Of a stretch of DNA of 19,132 nucleotides, positions 7,095 through 15,110 are shown piece by piece. The notes below the pieces were generated by a model that worked only from the letters and a program-made list of their open reading frames with translations, was not told the origin of the DNA and did not search any database. Positions within the stretch are counted from its first letter, which is position 1. The number at the start of each line of letters is the position of its first letter. This DNA is from CAYNYI01 sp964401455 (GTDB lineage Bacteria; Fibrobacterota; OXYB2-FULL-49-7; CAYNYI01): contig CAYNYI010000059.1 of NCBI GenBank assembly GCA_964401455.1, positions 1-19,132 on the forward strand, in the 5' to 3' direction. The translations under genes were made by a program, and so were the position numbers.

Positions 7095-8018
7095 TTATTT
7101 TTCGCCCTCACGCAGTAACAGACCGGCGGCGGGAGCCAACATACCCTTCAGTGAACGGACCTCATCATCATTCCCTGTTTCCGGAACGAGATTGTCAAAA
7201 GGATCAGTAACCGCCGCTTCCGTAGTTAATCCGGCGATTATATTATCAGCGACCGATGGTTCCATGTACACCGGCCCCGCAAGAAATATTTTTCCGGGTT
7301 TGGTGTCGGAAGAAAGGGAAAAAACGGATTTTTCTATACGCTTTCCAAGGCCGCCGAAATAATTCAGAGCGTCTTCTCCGGTAAGCCCCTCCTCGAGAAT
7401 CCCTTCAGGATGAGTAATTATGTCGTATCCCGCAAATGATCCGTTTTTAAAAACCGCCACACCGGTTTTTTTCAAACCGGATAAAGCGACCGCGAATTCC
7501 GCGGGACTTCCCTTCAGGTTTTCAGCAATACGCTGAACCGAAAACAGATCTATATCCAGAAGAGATATTTCGATCCCCGCGGAAGAAGCCTCGTGGATTA
7601 TCGTTTCAGCTACGGTTTTTCGCACTGCTGCCGCAATATATTTTGACATCCGCCCCGAAGTGTCGTCCTGCATTTTCTGAAAGTCCATATAATAATCCGA
7701 TATCGTTCCCATTATCTGCTGTTCCATCTCCCATTTCACCATTTCCTCGGTCATGGTTTCGCCTTTTGCGAGATCTACTGAAGATATGACCGCCATGTCA
7801 GACGGTATCGAGATGAAATAAGAGGAGGCCTTTTTTTTCCCGGCTCCGGACAAAAGTTCCTTAATCGTTTCGGAAATAACCCCTTTTGACAGGATACCGG
7901 ATTCTCCGGCGTTTTTCACAGCAGCGTAATCAACTGAACCGCTCTGTAGATTAAGCCTGACTGCTGAGAAAGCGCCTTCCGAAAGATATAAACCGGTTCT
8001 GTGAATAATCTTAGCCAT
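7095..8018 (-). CDS. PilM-like actin-fold pilus assembly protein
   Basis: This 307-residue cytoplasmic protein with no membrane segment resembles PilM, the actin-like ATP-binding ring component of type IV pilus and related systems. Visible features are the N-terminal GLYLSEGAFSAVRL strand pair and GVISETIKELL. MTEEMVKWEMEQQIMG (about 89-104) matches the PilM helix that carries Glu residues near the bound partner, followed by YYMDFQ. The second lobe has LLDIDLFSVQRIAENL and a phosphate-loop-like LSGLKKTGVAVFKNG. IFLAGPVYMEPSV further on corresponds to the family's GGG adenosine-binding region, here less canonical. The protein is somewhat shorter than typical PilM (about 350). It lies four bases after the ComEA-like gene and 13 bases before the PilN-like gene, as expected for a PilM-PilN pair. 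Confidence 0.75.
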   Translation of the reverse strand: MAKIIHRTGLYLSEGAFSAVRLNLQSGSVDYAAVKNAGESGILSKGVISETIKELLSGAGKKKASSYFISIPSDMAVISSVDLAKGETMTEEMVKWEMEQQIMGTISDYYMDFQKMQDDTSGRMSKYIAAAVRKTVAETIIHEASSAGIEISLLDIDLFSVQRIAENLKGSPAEFAVALSGLKKTGVAVFKNGSFAGYDIITHPEGILEEGLTGEDALNYFGGLGKRIEKSVFSLSSDTKPGKIFLAGPVYMEPSVADNIIAGLTTEAAVTDPFDNLVPETGNDDEVRSLKGMLAPAAGLLLREGEK

Positions 8019-8022
8019 TTAT

Positions 8023-8382
8023 TTATTCCGTAACAATAAAATCTATAATGCTTTCGAGCTTGGCTTTCCCAATACCCCTAACCTTGACAATGTCCTTTTT
8101 TTTTATAAAATCACCGTTCTTTTCACGGTAACGGACAATCGCTCCCGCTGTAATCGGCCCAATACCGGGAAGCGTCCGTAGCTTTTCTATACCCGCTGTA
8201 TTAATATTTACTTCGGATTCTGATTCCGCAAGACTTTCTTCCTGCGGTTCTTTATAAACGGCTTCCGGCTTTTCAAAAACAATCTCTGCCGGTTCGGTAA
8301 AAAAAAAGGCGTCAGCGGCAAAACCGATTATAAAAGCCGCGGATAAAAAGATAACTATTTTCAATTCCGCTCTAGTAAACAT
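8023..8382 (-). CDS. ComEA-like helix-hairpin-helix DNA-binding protein
   Basis: This is a 119-residue membrane-anchored protein. A hydrophobic N-terminal segment (about 8-27) is followed by an acidic linker. The tandem helix-hairpin-helix module fills the C-terminal half: VNINTAGIEKLRTLPGIGP (58-76), then AGAIVRYREKNGDF and the second hairpin VRGIGKAKLESII (101-113). This is the usual ComEA/T2SK-type arrangement. ComEA binds incoming double-stranded DNA in the periplasm during natural transformation. Placed here beside PilM- and PilN-like genes, a role in pilus-driven DNA uptake is reasonable, though short HhH proteins of this kind also occur outside competence. AGGAA lies five bases before the ATG. 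No comEC or comF is in the window. Confidence 0.85.
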   Translation of the reverse strand: MFTRAELKIVIFLSAAFIIGFAADAFFFTEPAEIVFEKPEAVYKEPQEESLAESESEVNINTAGIEKLRTLPGIGPITAGAIVRYREKNGDFIKKKDIVKVRGIGKAKLESIIDFIVTE

Positions 8383-8405
8383 AAATTCCTGATTCGGTCA
8401 AATTG

Positions 8406-9854
8406 TCAATCGCGCTCATCATATTTATAATCCAGATCCAGATCAATGATTTTCACAAATACATCGACAATATCAGGATCAAACTGGGTACCTTTATTTT
8501 CTATAAGGATGTTTTTTGCCAAATTTATATCGAGAGATTTTCTATAGGGTCTGTCCGAAGTCATTGCTTCAAAGGCATCGGCTACAGAGAGAATCCTCGC
8601 GCCGTATGGTATTTCTGTGCCTGAAAGACCGTCAGGGTAGCCCCGACCGTCAAAAAACTCATGATGATGCATAACAAGAGGTACTATATCCCGGAAATAA
8701 GGTACATCCTGAATTATATTTGCCCCTAAGGCAGGATGAAACTTGATTACTTCAAACTCTTCTTCTGTCAGCCTTCCAGGTTTGTTCAGGATATTTTCCC
8801 CGATGCCTATTTTTCCGATATCGTGCAGAAGGCCTCCGTATTTGATTGTCTCAAGAAGCTGTTCGTCAAGCCCGAGTTCATTGGCGATTTTAACAGAATA
8901 AGCCATTACGTTTTCCGAATGGCCTCTTGTATATAGGTCTTTTACTTCCACGGCATTAGCGAAAGCCCGGACCGTTTTCTGACAATTCTGCCAGATATCA
9001 TCATAGAGCATACTGTTGTCTATGGCTCTACGAGAAAATGAATCGATGATATCAGCGATTTGTATGTCCTCCTCGTCGAAAGGAGAGTCCGGATTTCCCC
9101 GATTAAGATTAAGGACCCCGATTATTCTGTTTCCGGTTTTAAGCGGAAAAGAAATTGAGGACTTGATATTGGAACGGTTCAATTCTATACCATGCGGAAG
9201 GTTTGTCGGGCTTCCCGAATTTATGATAAGCGGTTCTCGGTTTTCAGCCACCCAGTCGGCTATTTTTGAACCCCCGCGGTTGCGGTGCCCCTGTTTTATC
9301 TGACCGATACCGCGGGACTCTTTTACGGTAAGCTGATTTTTTGAATCGATCAGCATTACAGAACCGGAGTCCGAGCCGGAGATTTTAAGCCCTGTATCTA
9401 TTATTTTTTTTAGAAGCTCATCCAGATCGTTCTGTAGGAGCAGATCCCGCCCCGCGGACTGGACCATTATAACTTTCTCTAGAAGAGAGCTTTTTAAAAG
9501 AAGCCTTTTTCTTTCGACAAGACCCGATATCCGCACAAGCAGTTCATCCCGGTCAGGAGGAAGAAGCGTATAATCTGATGCGTACTCCCGGGCAAGCCGG
9601 CGCACACTGCCTATTTCCTCAGGACGAGATGCGAAAAGTACCGCTATTTCATTTTCCGGATTACCGGTGATTTTTTTGTAAAAATCTTTTCCCTCAGACT
9701 CAATAATTCCGGCTCCGCAAATAATGACCCCCGGTTTATCACCCGGACCCGCGATATTAAATCCCGAGCCGGCAAGCATCTTTTTTATTTCGGAAACAGC
9801 ATCTTCAGGGAGACCGCAGAAGGCTATAAAATGATCTAAGATCGCTTTATCCAT
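8406..9854 (-). CDS. GAF-HD-GYP cyclic-di-GMP phosphodiesterase
   Basis: This cytoplasmic signalling enzyme of 482 residues has three parts. Residues about 35-118 look like a receiver-type fold that lacks an obvious phospho-acceptor aspartate (GVIICGAGI, AVLFASRPEE, DYTLLPPDRDELLVRI). Residues about 135-285 form a GAF sensor domain (SGSVMLIDSKNQLTV, IKSSISFPLKTGNRIIGVLNL). Residues about 295-475 form the HD-GYP domain, with the metal-binding HD at H344/D345 in LLHDIGKIG, FHPALGANII, and HHHEFFDGRGYPDG (396-409). The GARILSVADAFEAMTSDRPYR segment (418-438) is also present. All hallmark residues are intact, so it should hydrolyse c-di-GMP. It overlaps kdsB by eight bases and precedes comEA by 23 bases. 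It is the likely c-di-GMP effector partner for the MshEN-bearing PilB-like protein encoded upstream. Confidence 0.93.
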   Translation of the reverse strand: MDKAILDHFIAFCGLPEDAVSEIKKMLAGSGFNIAGPGDKPGVIICGAGIIESEGKDFYKKITGNPENEIAVLFASRPEEIGSVRRLAREYASDYTLLPPDRDELLVRISGLVERKRLLLKSSLLEKVIMVQSAGRDLLLQNDLDELLKKIIDTGLKISGSDSGSVMLIDSKNQLTVKESRGIGQIKQGHRNRGGSKIADWVAENREPLIINSGSPTNLPHGIELNRSNIKSSISFPLKTGNRIIGVLNLNRGNPDSPFDEEDIQIADIIDSFSRRAIDNSMLYDDIWQNCQKTVRAFANAVEVKDLYTRGHSENVMAYSVKIANELGLDEQLLETIKYGGLLHDIGKIGIGENILNKPGRLTEEEFEVIKFHPALGANIIQDVPYFRDIVPLVMHHHEFFDGRGYPDGLSGTEIPYGARILSVADAFEAMTSDRPYRKSLDINLAKNILIENKGTQFDPDIVDVFVKIIDLDLDYKYDERD

Positions 9855-10587
9855 GAGAATAAAGTATCCTTTCTATTTTCAAAACATCTTTTTCCACATC
9901 AACATTCAGGGGGCTGTAAGAAGTCTTAAGACAGAATATCTCACCACCGTTTTCCATCCAACGGAGCTGTTCAAGACACTCAGCCTTTTCAAGCCCTGAT
10001 GGTCTCAGCGAAGAATACTCCGTGAGTACCTTCCGGCTGAACAAATATATACCAAGATGACGATATATTGCCAAGAGAGGAAATTCGCCCCGGAATGCGG
10101 GAACAGGACTCCTTGAGAAATAAAGCGCGCGGCCGTCTTTCCTGAGAACAGTCTTGACAATATTAGTGTCAAAATAATCTGACCTGTCCCGGATTTTTGT
10201 TACCGCGGTAAAAATCCCCGTGCCGCGGCCTTTTGAATATTTTACAAGCGAAGTAAGAAGCCCGGGATTTATAAGCGGCTCATCTCCCTGAATATTTATA
10301 AAGTAATCTCCACGAACCTTCTCAGAGGCTTCTTTCAGTCTGTCTGTACCGGAAGCATGACTTTTTTTCGTCATTATTGCCCGACCTCCGTATTCCAGTA
10401 CGGTATTATAAATACGTCTGTCGTCCGTGGCTACAAAAAGTTCATCAAGGAGCGTGGATTTCTTGCAATTTCTATACACACGTACTACCATGGGAATTCC
10501 GGCTATCGGGTACACAGGTTTCCCGGGAAATCTGGTAGAGTTATACCTGGCGGGTATAATCCCGGTATATACAGGTTTATGTGACAT
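9847..10587 (-). CDS. kdsB: 3-deoxy-manno-octulosonate cytidylyltransferase
   Basis: KdsB activates Kdo with CTP to form CMP-Kdo, needed for the LPS inner core, in the cytoplasm. The 246-residue length is standard. Family signatures are GIIPARYNSTRFPGKP (9-24, the nucleotide-binding loop), VATDD (52-56), HASGTDRLKE (77-86) and YFINIQGDEPLINP (95-108) with its catalytic aspartate. The YFSRSPVP segment and the C-terminal LNVDVEKDVLKIE close match the fold's end. It starts two bases after the gatC stop and overlaps the HD-GYP gene by eight bases. With the lptD-like gene at the right edge, this shows the organism builds LPS. Confidence 0.95.
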   Translation of the reverse strand: MSHKPVYTGIIPARYNSTRFPGKPVYPIAGIPMVVRVYRNCKKSTLLDELFVATDDRRIYNTVLEYGGRAIMTKKSHASGTDRLKEASEKVRGDYFINIQGDEPLINPGLLTSLVKYSKGRGTGIFTAVTKIRDRSDYFDTNIVKTVLRKDGRALYFSRSPVPAFRGEFPLLAIYRHLGIYLFSRKVLTEYSSLRPSGLEKAECLEQLRWMENGGEIFCLKTSYSPLNVDVEKDVLKIERILYSHG

Positions 10588-10589
10588 TC

Positions 10590-10877
10590 TCAGCCAATAA
10601 CCCTTGGAACTGAGAAAAAACCGTCTTCTGTTTCCGGCGCGTTTTTGAGAATTTCTTTTTTATCTAAAGACGGACGAAGCACATCATCCCTTTGTTTCTC
10701 GAGACCGCTTGTGACAGCCGAAGTCGGCTCTACCCCATCCGTATCCGCCTCACCCAGCTTTTCCATATAGTCAAGTACGGAATTCAGCTGATCGAGATAG
10801 AGGCCTTTTTCGTCTTCTGTCAGAGTAAGTCTGGCGAGTTCAGAGATATGCTGAACATCTTTTTCTGTCAAAGCCAT
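10590..10877 (-). CDS. gatC: Glutamyl-tRNA(Gln)/aspartyl-tRNA(Asn) amidotransferase subunit C
   Basis: GatC is the small belt subunit of the GatCAB complex, which converts misacylated Glu-tRNA(Gln) or Asp-tRNA(Asn) to the correct amide form. The 95 residues match the family along their whole length: VQHISELARLTLTEDEK (8-24), QLNSVLDYMEKLGEADT, VEPTS and the end NAPETEDGFFSVPRVIG. GGAGG stands seven bases before the ATG. gatA and gatB are not adjacent, which is common when gatC is encoded separately. It lies 11 bases after the helicase gene. Confidence 0.95.
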   Translation of the reverse strand: MALTEKDVQHISELARLTLTEDEKGLYLDQLNSVLDYMEKLGEADTDGVEPTSAVTSGLEKQRDDVLRPSLDKKEILKNAPETEDGFFSVPRVIG

Positions 10878-10888
10878 TAATTCCTCCG

Positions 10889-13183
10889 TTATGCCAATTT
10901 TTTAAGTTTAGCGTACCTCGCAACGAGGGTTTTTGTCCCCGCTGCATCGAAAAGTACAGTTATTTTCATATCGGGCCCCGCGCCTTTGAGACCAAGAATT
11001 TTACCTCTGCCGAAGACATGATGGGTCACGGAAAGGCCGGTTCTTAATTCAGGAAGTGAAAACTCCGCTTCCTGAGAAAAGTCTTCGTAGGAGGGCATAA
11101 TATCGTTGTGAGCAATATGCGCCGAAGTCTCGGAAACCTCTTCCATAGTTCTGCGGTAGTCATCAAAACTTATGCGGGAAACCGCTGCCGAGGCCTGCGA
11201 AGGGTGCCCGCCGCAGTAATTGAAAAGCTGAACCCCTTCCGAACCGATTTCTCTTATAAAGGATGACTCTCCCGTATTTTGATAAGTCCCTCTGCGCATT
11301 CTTCCAAGAGCATAGGAAATGTTTAATTTCTCTCTCGCCCGGGTAATGGCAACATAAAAAAGCCTTCGTTCTTCTTCTAGTCTTGCCTCATCAAAATCCA
11401 CATGTTCAAAGGGGAACAAACCGTCTTCCATCCCGGCTATAAATACATTATCAAATTCAAGGCCCTTTGCTGAATGCACTGTCATGAGCGAAACATAATC
11501 TCTGGCATCCTCAAGGTTATCTATATCGGCCACAAGGGAAACTTCTTCGAGAAATTTCTCAAGGGAAGCATTATCCTGTTCTCTTTCGCAAAATTCCCAG
11601 ACACCGTTAAGAAGTTCCTCAACATTGAGTTTTCTTTCAGACTCTTCCTCCGGACCCATTGTTTTTAGAAAACTGTAATAGGCGGTTTCTTCAACAGTAA
11701 AATTTACAAGATCATAAACATTTCTCTTCTTTGCCTCAGCACCAAGTTTCCGAAGAAGATCCGTAAAAGCGTTTATTTTCCTTTTAGTGCCGGAATTAAG
11801 ATCCGGAACCGAATCAATATTACGAAGGGCGTCAAAAAGAGTAATCCCGTTATCGACGGCGAATGCCTTCACCCTGTTAAGGCTGCGCTCTCCTATTCCC
11901 CTTTTAGGTGTATTAATAATTCTGCTTAGGCTTATATTATCTTTCGGATTCTGCAAAACACGCATATAGGCAAGAATATCTTTAATTTCACGTCTTTCAT
12001 AAAACTTCAGACCGCCGAAAATTCTGTATGGCACCCCCCGGATACGCAGTCTTTCTTCCAAAAGTCTTGACTGGGCATTTGTTCTGTAGAAAATCGCCGT
12101 CCCGGAGTATTTTCCGTTTTCTCCGACTACGGAAGCAATATGTTCAGCCTCTTCCCTGTCGTCGGAAAATCGTAAAACACGAACATCCTCCCCGCCTTTA
12201 ATATCGGTCCATAGAGTTTTTCGTTTACGCCCGGTATTGTTTGATATAAGACAGTTGGCGCAGCACAGAATTTTTTCTGTAGAACGATAATTTCTTTCAA
12301 GACGGAAAACACGGGCGTTCTGAAAATCTTTTTCAAATTCAAGAATATTTCTTATATCCGCACCGCGCCAGCTGTATATGGACTGATCATCGTCTCCGAC
12401 AACGAGTATTTTATTGTTTTTTTCGGCTAAAAGGCTGACAAAGCGGTACTGAGCAAAATTGGTATCCTGATACTCATCTACAAAAACATGAGTAAACCTT
12501 GAAGAATATTCTGTTAATATATCCGGATTATCGGTAAAGAGCTCTACGCAGTGCTTAAGCAGATCATCGAAATCAAAAGCATTTGAATTCTCAAGAGTTT
12601 TTTCATAATCCTCAAAGATTTCAGCGAATGTCTCATCTTTGAACCCGCTCTGATTTTCTCGCGCTTTGTCCGGGCCCTGCAGCTTGTTTTTATAGGAGCT
12701 TATTCTGGAAAGGACTTCTCCGGGAGATATGACTTTTTCAGGAATGTTTTTTCTTTTCAATATTTCCTTGATTACTTTTTTCGAGTCGTCAGAATCGTAG
12801 ATGGCAAAATGACCGTCCCGTGACTTAAGAGCAGCGCCTTCGGCCCTGAGAATTCTCGAACAGGTTGAATGGAAGGTCCCGATCCACATATTCCGCGATA
12901 AAACTCCTGCCATGGCTCCGAGCCTTTCTCGCATTTCACCCGCAGCCTTATTAGTAAAAGTGATAGCGATTATTTCCCAGGGGTTAATATTGAGCTCGGA
13001 TATGAGATAAGCTATTCTGTGTGTCAAAACACGGGTCTTTCCGGAACCGGCGCCGGCAAGGACAAGCAGCGGTACATCCGGAGCCATAACAACACCGACC
13101 TGCTCAGGGTTAAGCTTTTCCAGAACCAATTTACTGAATGACCTTCCTGTTTTTAATTCAGAATTTATTTTCCGTAGCGCCAA
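10889..13183 (-). CDS. pcrA: UvrD/PcrA-type ATP-dependent DNA helicase
   Basis: This superfamily 1A 3'-5' helicase acts in DNA repair and replication-fork clearance. In this 764-residue reading the motifs in order are: Q-motif LNPEQ (24-28), Walker A AGAGSGKT (43-50), AITFTNKAAGEMRERL, DEYQD (236-240), GDDDQSIYSWRGA (263-275), LERNYRST, TVHSAKGLEFDNVF and RRLFYVAITRARE. The C-terminus has a Tudor-like module (THHVFGRGKILGLKG) typical of PcrA, which contacts RNA polymerase. The reading that starts at TTG 13183 overlaps the PilB-like gene by 26 bases. A second TTG at 13129, preceded by AGGAAGG at a rather long 12 bases, is an alternative start. No upstream ATG precedes the Q-motif. UvrD and PcrA cannot be told apart by eye, so the symbol reflects the nearest overall type. 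Confidence 0.93.
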   Translation of the reverse strand: MALRKINSELKTGRSFSKLVLEKLNPEQVGVVMAPDVPLLVLAGAGSGKTRVLTHRIAYLISELNINPWEIIAITFTNKAAGEMRERLGAMAGVLSRNMWIGTFHSTCSRILRAEGAALKSRDGHFAIYDSDDSKKVIKEILKRKNIPEKVISPGEVLSRISSYKNKLQGPDKARENQSGFKDETFAEIFEDYEKTLENSNAFDFDDLLKHCVELFTDNPDILTEYSSRFTHVFVDEYQDTNFAQYRFVSLLAEKNNKILVVGDDDQSIYSWRGADIRNILEFEKDFQNARVFRLERNYRSTEKILCCANCLISNNTGRKRKTLWTDIKGGEDVRVLRFSDDREEAEHIASVVGENGKYSGTAIFYRTNAQSRLLEERLRIRGVPYRIFGGLKFYERREIKDILAYMRVLQNPKDNISLSRIINTPKRGIGERSLNRVKAFAVDNGITLFDALRNIDSVPDLNSGTKRKINAFTDLLRKLGAEAKKRNVYDLVNFTVEETAYYSFLKTMGPEEESERKLNVEELLNGVWEFCEREQDNASLEKFLEEVSLVADIDNLEDARDYVSLMTVHSAKGLEFDNVFIAGMEDGLFPFEHVDFDEARLEEERRLFYVAITRAREKLNISYALGRMRRGTYQNTGESSFIREIGSEGVQLFNYCGGHPSQASAAVSRISFDDYRRTMEEVSETSAHIAHNDIMPSYEDFSQEAEFSLPELRTGLSVTHHVFGRGKILGLKGAGPDMKITVLFDAAGTKTLVARYAKLKKLA

Positions 13184-15059
13184 GCACTTCTTCCAAGGAA
13201 GTGTAACCTTGCGCCGCTTTTCTCAAACCGTCGATCCGAAGCGAATCATACTTCATTTTATGATGAAAATATCCGCGTATCTCCGCGGGAGAGGTTCCAC
13301 CCGCAATCATTGCTGCGGAAGTTTTATCGGTTTTAAAACACTCGTATAGAGCGATTCTGCCGGAAAACCCGGCGTTATTACAGGCGCCGCAGCCTTTCGA
13401 GCGGTAAAATTGCGTTCCCGGTTTAAGGTGGAGTTCCTCAAGAAGAGAATCCGGCGGCGTATATTTTTCAGAGCATTCTCTGCACAGCCTTCTTACGAGA
13501 CGCTGATTAAAAAAACCCTTTAAAGATTCAGCGAGCACAAAAGGCCCCGAGCCTTCGGTCTGCAGATTATTTTCCATGAAAGACTCAAAGGATTTTTCAG
13601 GAAATGCCGCGACGATATTATGTCCGGTAAGAGAGAGTTTAAAAATCTCATTAATTATTCCCCGCTCATTTGTTTCGCCGACAAAAAGAATATCCGGTTC
13701 CTGCCGCATCACCACCCTGATACAGTCAAGAAGCGAAAAATTTCTTCCGGGGGCGGCCTGCCCCTGAATAAGACCGTCAACAAAATAGGAGATACTGTTT
13801 TCGGCAGCGGCGGTTATCATTCCCGCTGAAACACAGTGCCGGGCGCATGAATAAAGAGTAGCGGTCCGGCCGCTGCCCTCCGGACCGCATATTGCCAAGA
13901 GACCGTCTGTTTTCAGAAGGTCCGTAAGTCTTTCAAGTACCGACGGGAAAAGTCCGAGAGCCTCAAGTGTATAACAGCGGTCTGTTTCTGTGTAAAGCCT
14001 GGCATAAACAGTTTGCCTGCCTCCGGACTCAAGAGGTATAGTTTTAAAATCATATGCAGAACCGGCGCAGCTAATACTGCATCTTCCGGAAATTCCGGAC
14101 AGCATATCTTCTTCTGAAATTCCGCATTTATCAAGAAGGATGTCTCTGACTGCGAAGAAGCTGCCGCTGACAGGGATAGGCCCCGCGTCAGTTCTGAGGC
14201 TGACTTTTCCGTCAGGGAAAAAATACACCGCTTTGGCCCCGGCGGATTCCATTTCTTTTATCAATCCTGCAGCCGCAGTATCTTCGTTGAAAGAAAAACT
14301 TACTCCGCCATATTTCTCAAGAATCTTTTGCGGATCAACAGAGACATCGGAAGATTCAGGAATATTTTTCGCTTCTTCTTTTTCAATAACTCTCGGCTCA
14401 CTTACGATGCCGTCCGAAAGCTCTTCCTCAATGGCTCCTGCCCCGGATTCAGGCGCTTTTTCTTCACAGAATATCTTTTTAATATTGTTTTCTATGGATT
14501 CTTTATCAGCCCAAAGCGGTTCTATTTTACAATCAAGCACACATTCAAGGTCTGAACGGACTCTGGAATCAGCGGGGTCATTCATAGCGGTATAAACAAT
14601 ATCATTTTCCCGGTACAAAGGAAGAGCGGAAATTTCAAGAAGCTTCGATGAAGTAAAATTGCCGGAAGCTACTGCAGGATCCAGCTTGTTAAAATCGGCT
14701 TTCCCCGTATCGAACCGGGAAGCCAGAAAGTCAAGAAGCGTCTCTCTTTTTAAAAAATTAAGCGATACAAGAATCTCTCCCAGAGGTTTTCCGCTCACAG
14801 CCTGAGCACGGAGAGCTTCAGCAAGTTGTTTTTTACCGATGATACCCTTCTCAAGAAGTATTTTCCCTAGTTTTTTCTTGTGAATAATCTCGAATTGCTT
14901 ATCCAGAACAGAAACAAGCTGTTCCGCGGTAATCGCCTGCCGATCAACAAGTATCACACCGAGAGGCTTTTTTGTGTCTTTATGCTCCTTTAGCGACTCA
15001 GCCAGCTGTTTCTGAGTTATCAGTCCCTCGTCAAGGACAATTTTTCCAATTTTGGCCAT
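13158..15059 (-). CDS. Degenerate PilB/GspE-like ATPase with tandem MshEN domains
   Basis: This 633-residue protein has four regions. Residues 3-55 and 63-115 each fit the two-part MshEN c-di-GMP-binding pattern (24-residue halves separated by five residues, with the LG, G, L, L spacing kept). Residues about 122-197 form the usual GspE N-terminal subdomain. A linker follows, and the ATPase core covers 270-600. The core keeps the overall order but has lost key residues. Walker A is GPEGSGRT (392-399), with Arg398 instead of Lys. The Asp box EDPVE is replaced by AAENSI. Walker B keeps the glutamate (ILFVGE, E462) but not the RD that follows. The His box STLHTNDA is replaced by AAFPEKS after TGH (478-480). 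The tetracysteine zinc motif is intact (C526, C529, C557, C560). It may be a non-hydrolysing or weakly active partner of a canonical PilB. The ATG at 15057-15059 lies 51 bases after birA. Confidence 0.82.
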   Translation of the reverse strand: MAKIGKIVLDEGLITQKQLAESLKEHKDTKKPLGVILVDRQAITAEQLVSVLDKQFEIIHKKKLGKILLEKGIIGKKQLAEALRAQAVSGKPLGEILVSLNFLKRETLLDFLASRFDTGKADFNKLDPAVASGNFTSSKLLEISALPLYRENDIVYTAMNDPADSRVRSDLECVLDCKIEPLWADKESIENNIKKIFCEEKAPESGAGAIEEELSDGIVSEPRVIEKEEAKNIPESSDVSVDPQKILEKYGGVSFSFNEDTAAAGLIKEMESAGAKAVYFFPDGKVSLRTDAGPIPVSGSFFAVRDILLDKCGISEEDMLSGISGRCSISCAGSAYDFKTIPLESGGRQTVYARLYTETDRCYTLEALGLFPSVLERLTDLLKTDGLLAICGPEGSGRTATLYSCARHCVSAGMITAAAENSISYFVDGLIQGQAAPGRNFSLLDCIRVVMRQEPDILFVGETNERGIINEIFKLSLTGHNIVAAFPEKSFESFMENNLQTEGSGPFVLAESLKGFFNQRLVRRLCRECSEKYTPPDSLLEELHLKPGTQFYRSKGCGACNNAGFSGRIALYECFKTDKTSAAMIAGGTSPAEIRGYFHHKMKYDSLRIDGLRKAAQGYTSLEEVLGATENKF

Positions 15060-15110
15060 GCTATAAAATGATAAAATGTAAGCATTAAATCAAGTACAAT
15101 GATAAGGCAG

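Noticed and set aside
15060..15110. Internal promoter before the PilB-like gene (TATCAT as -10, TTGATT or TTGTAC as -35)
   Set aside because: The best -10 has only a 14-base spacer to TTGATT, and the correctly spaced pair matches poorly. It would also leave almost no 5' leader.
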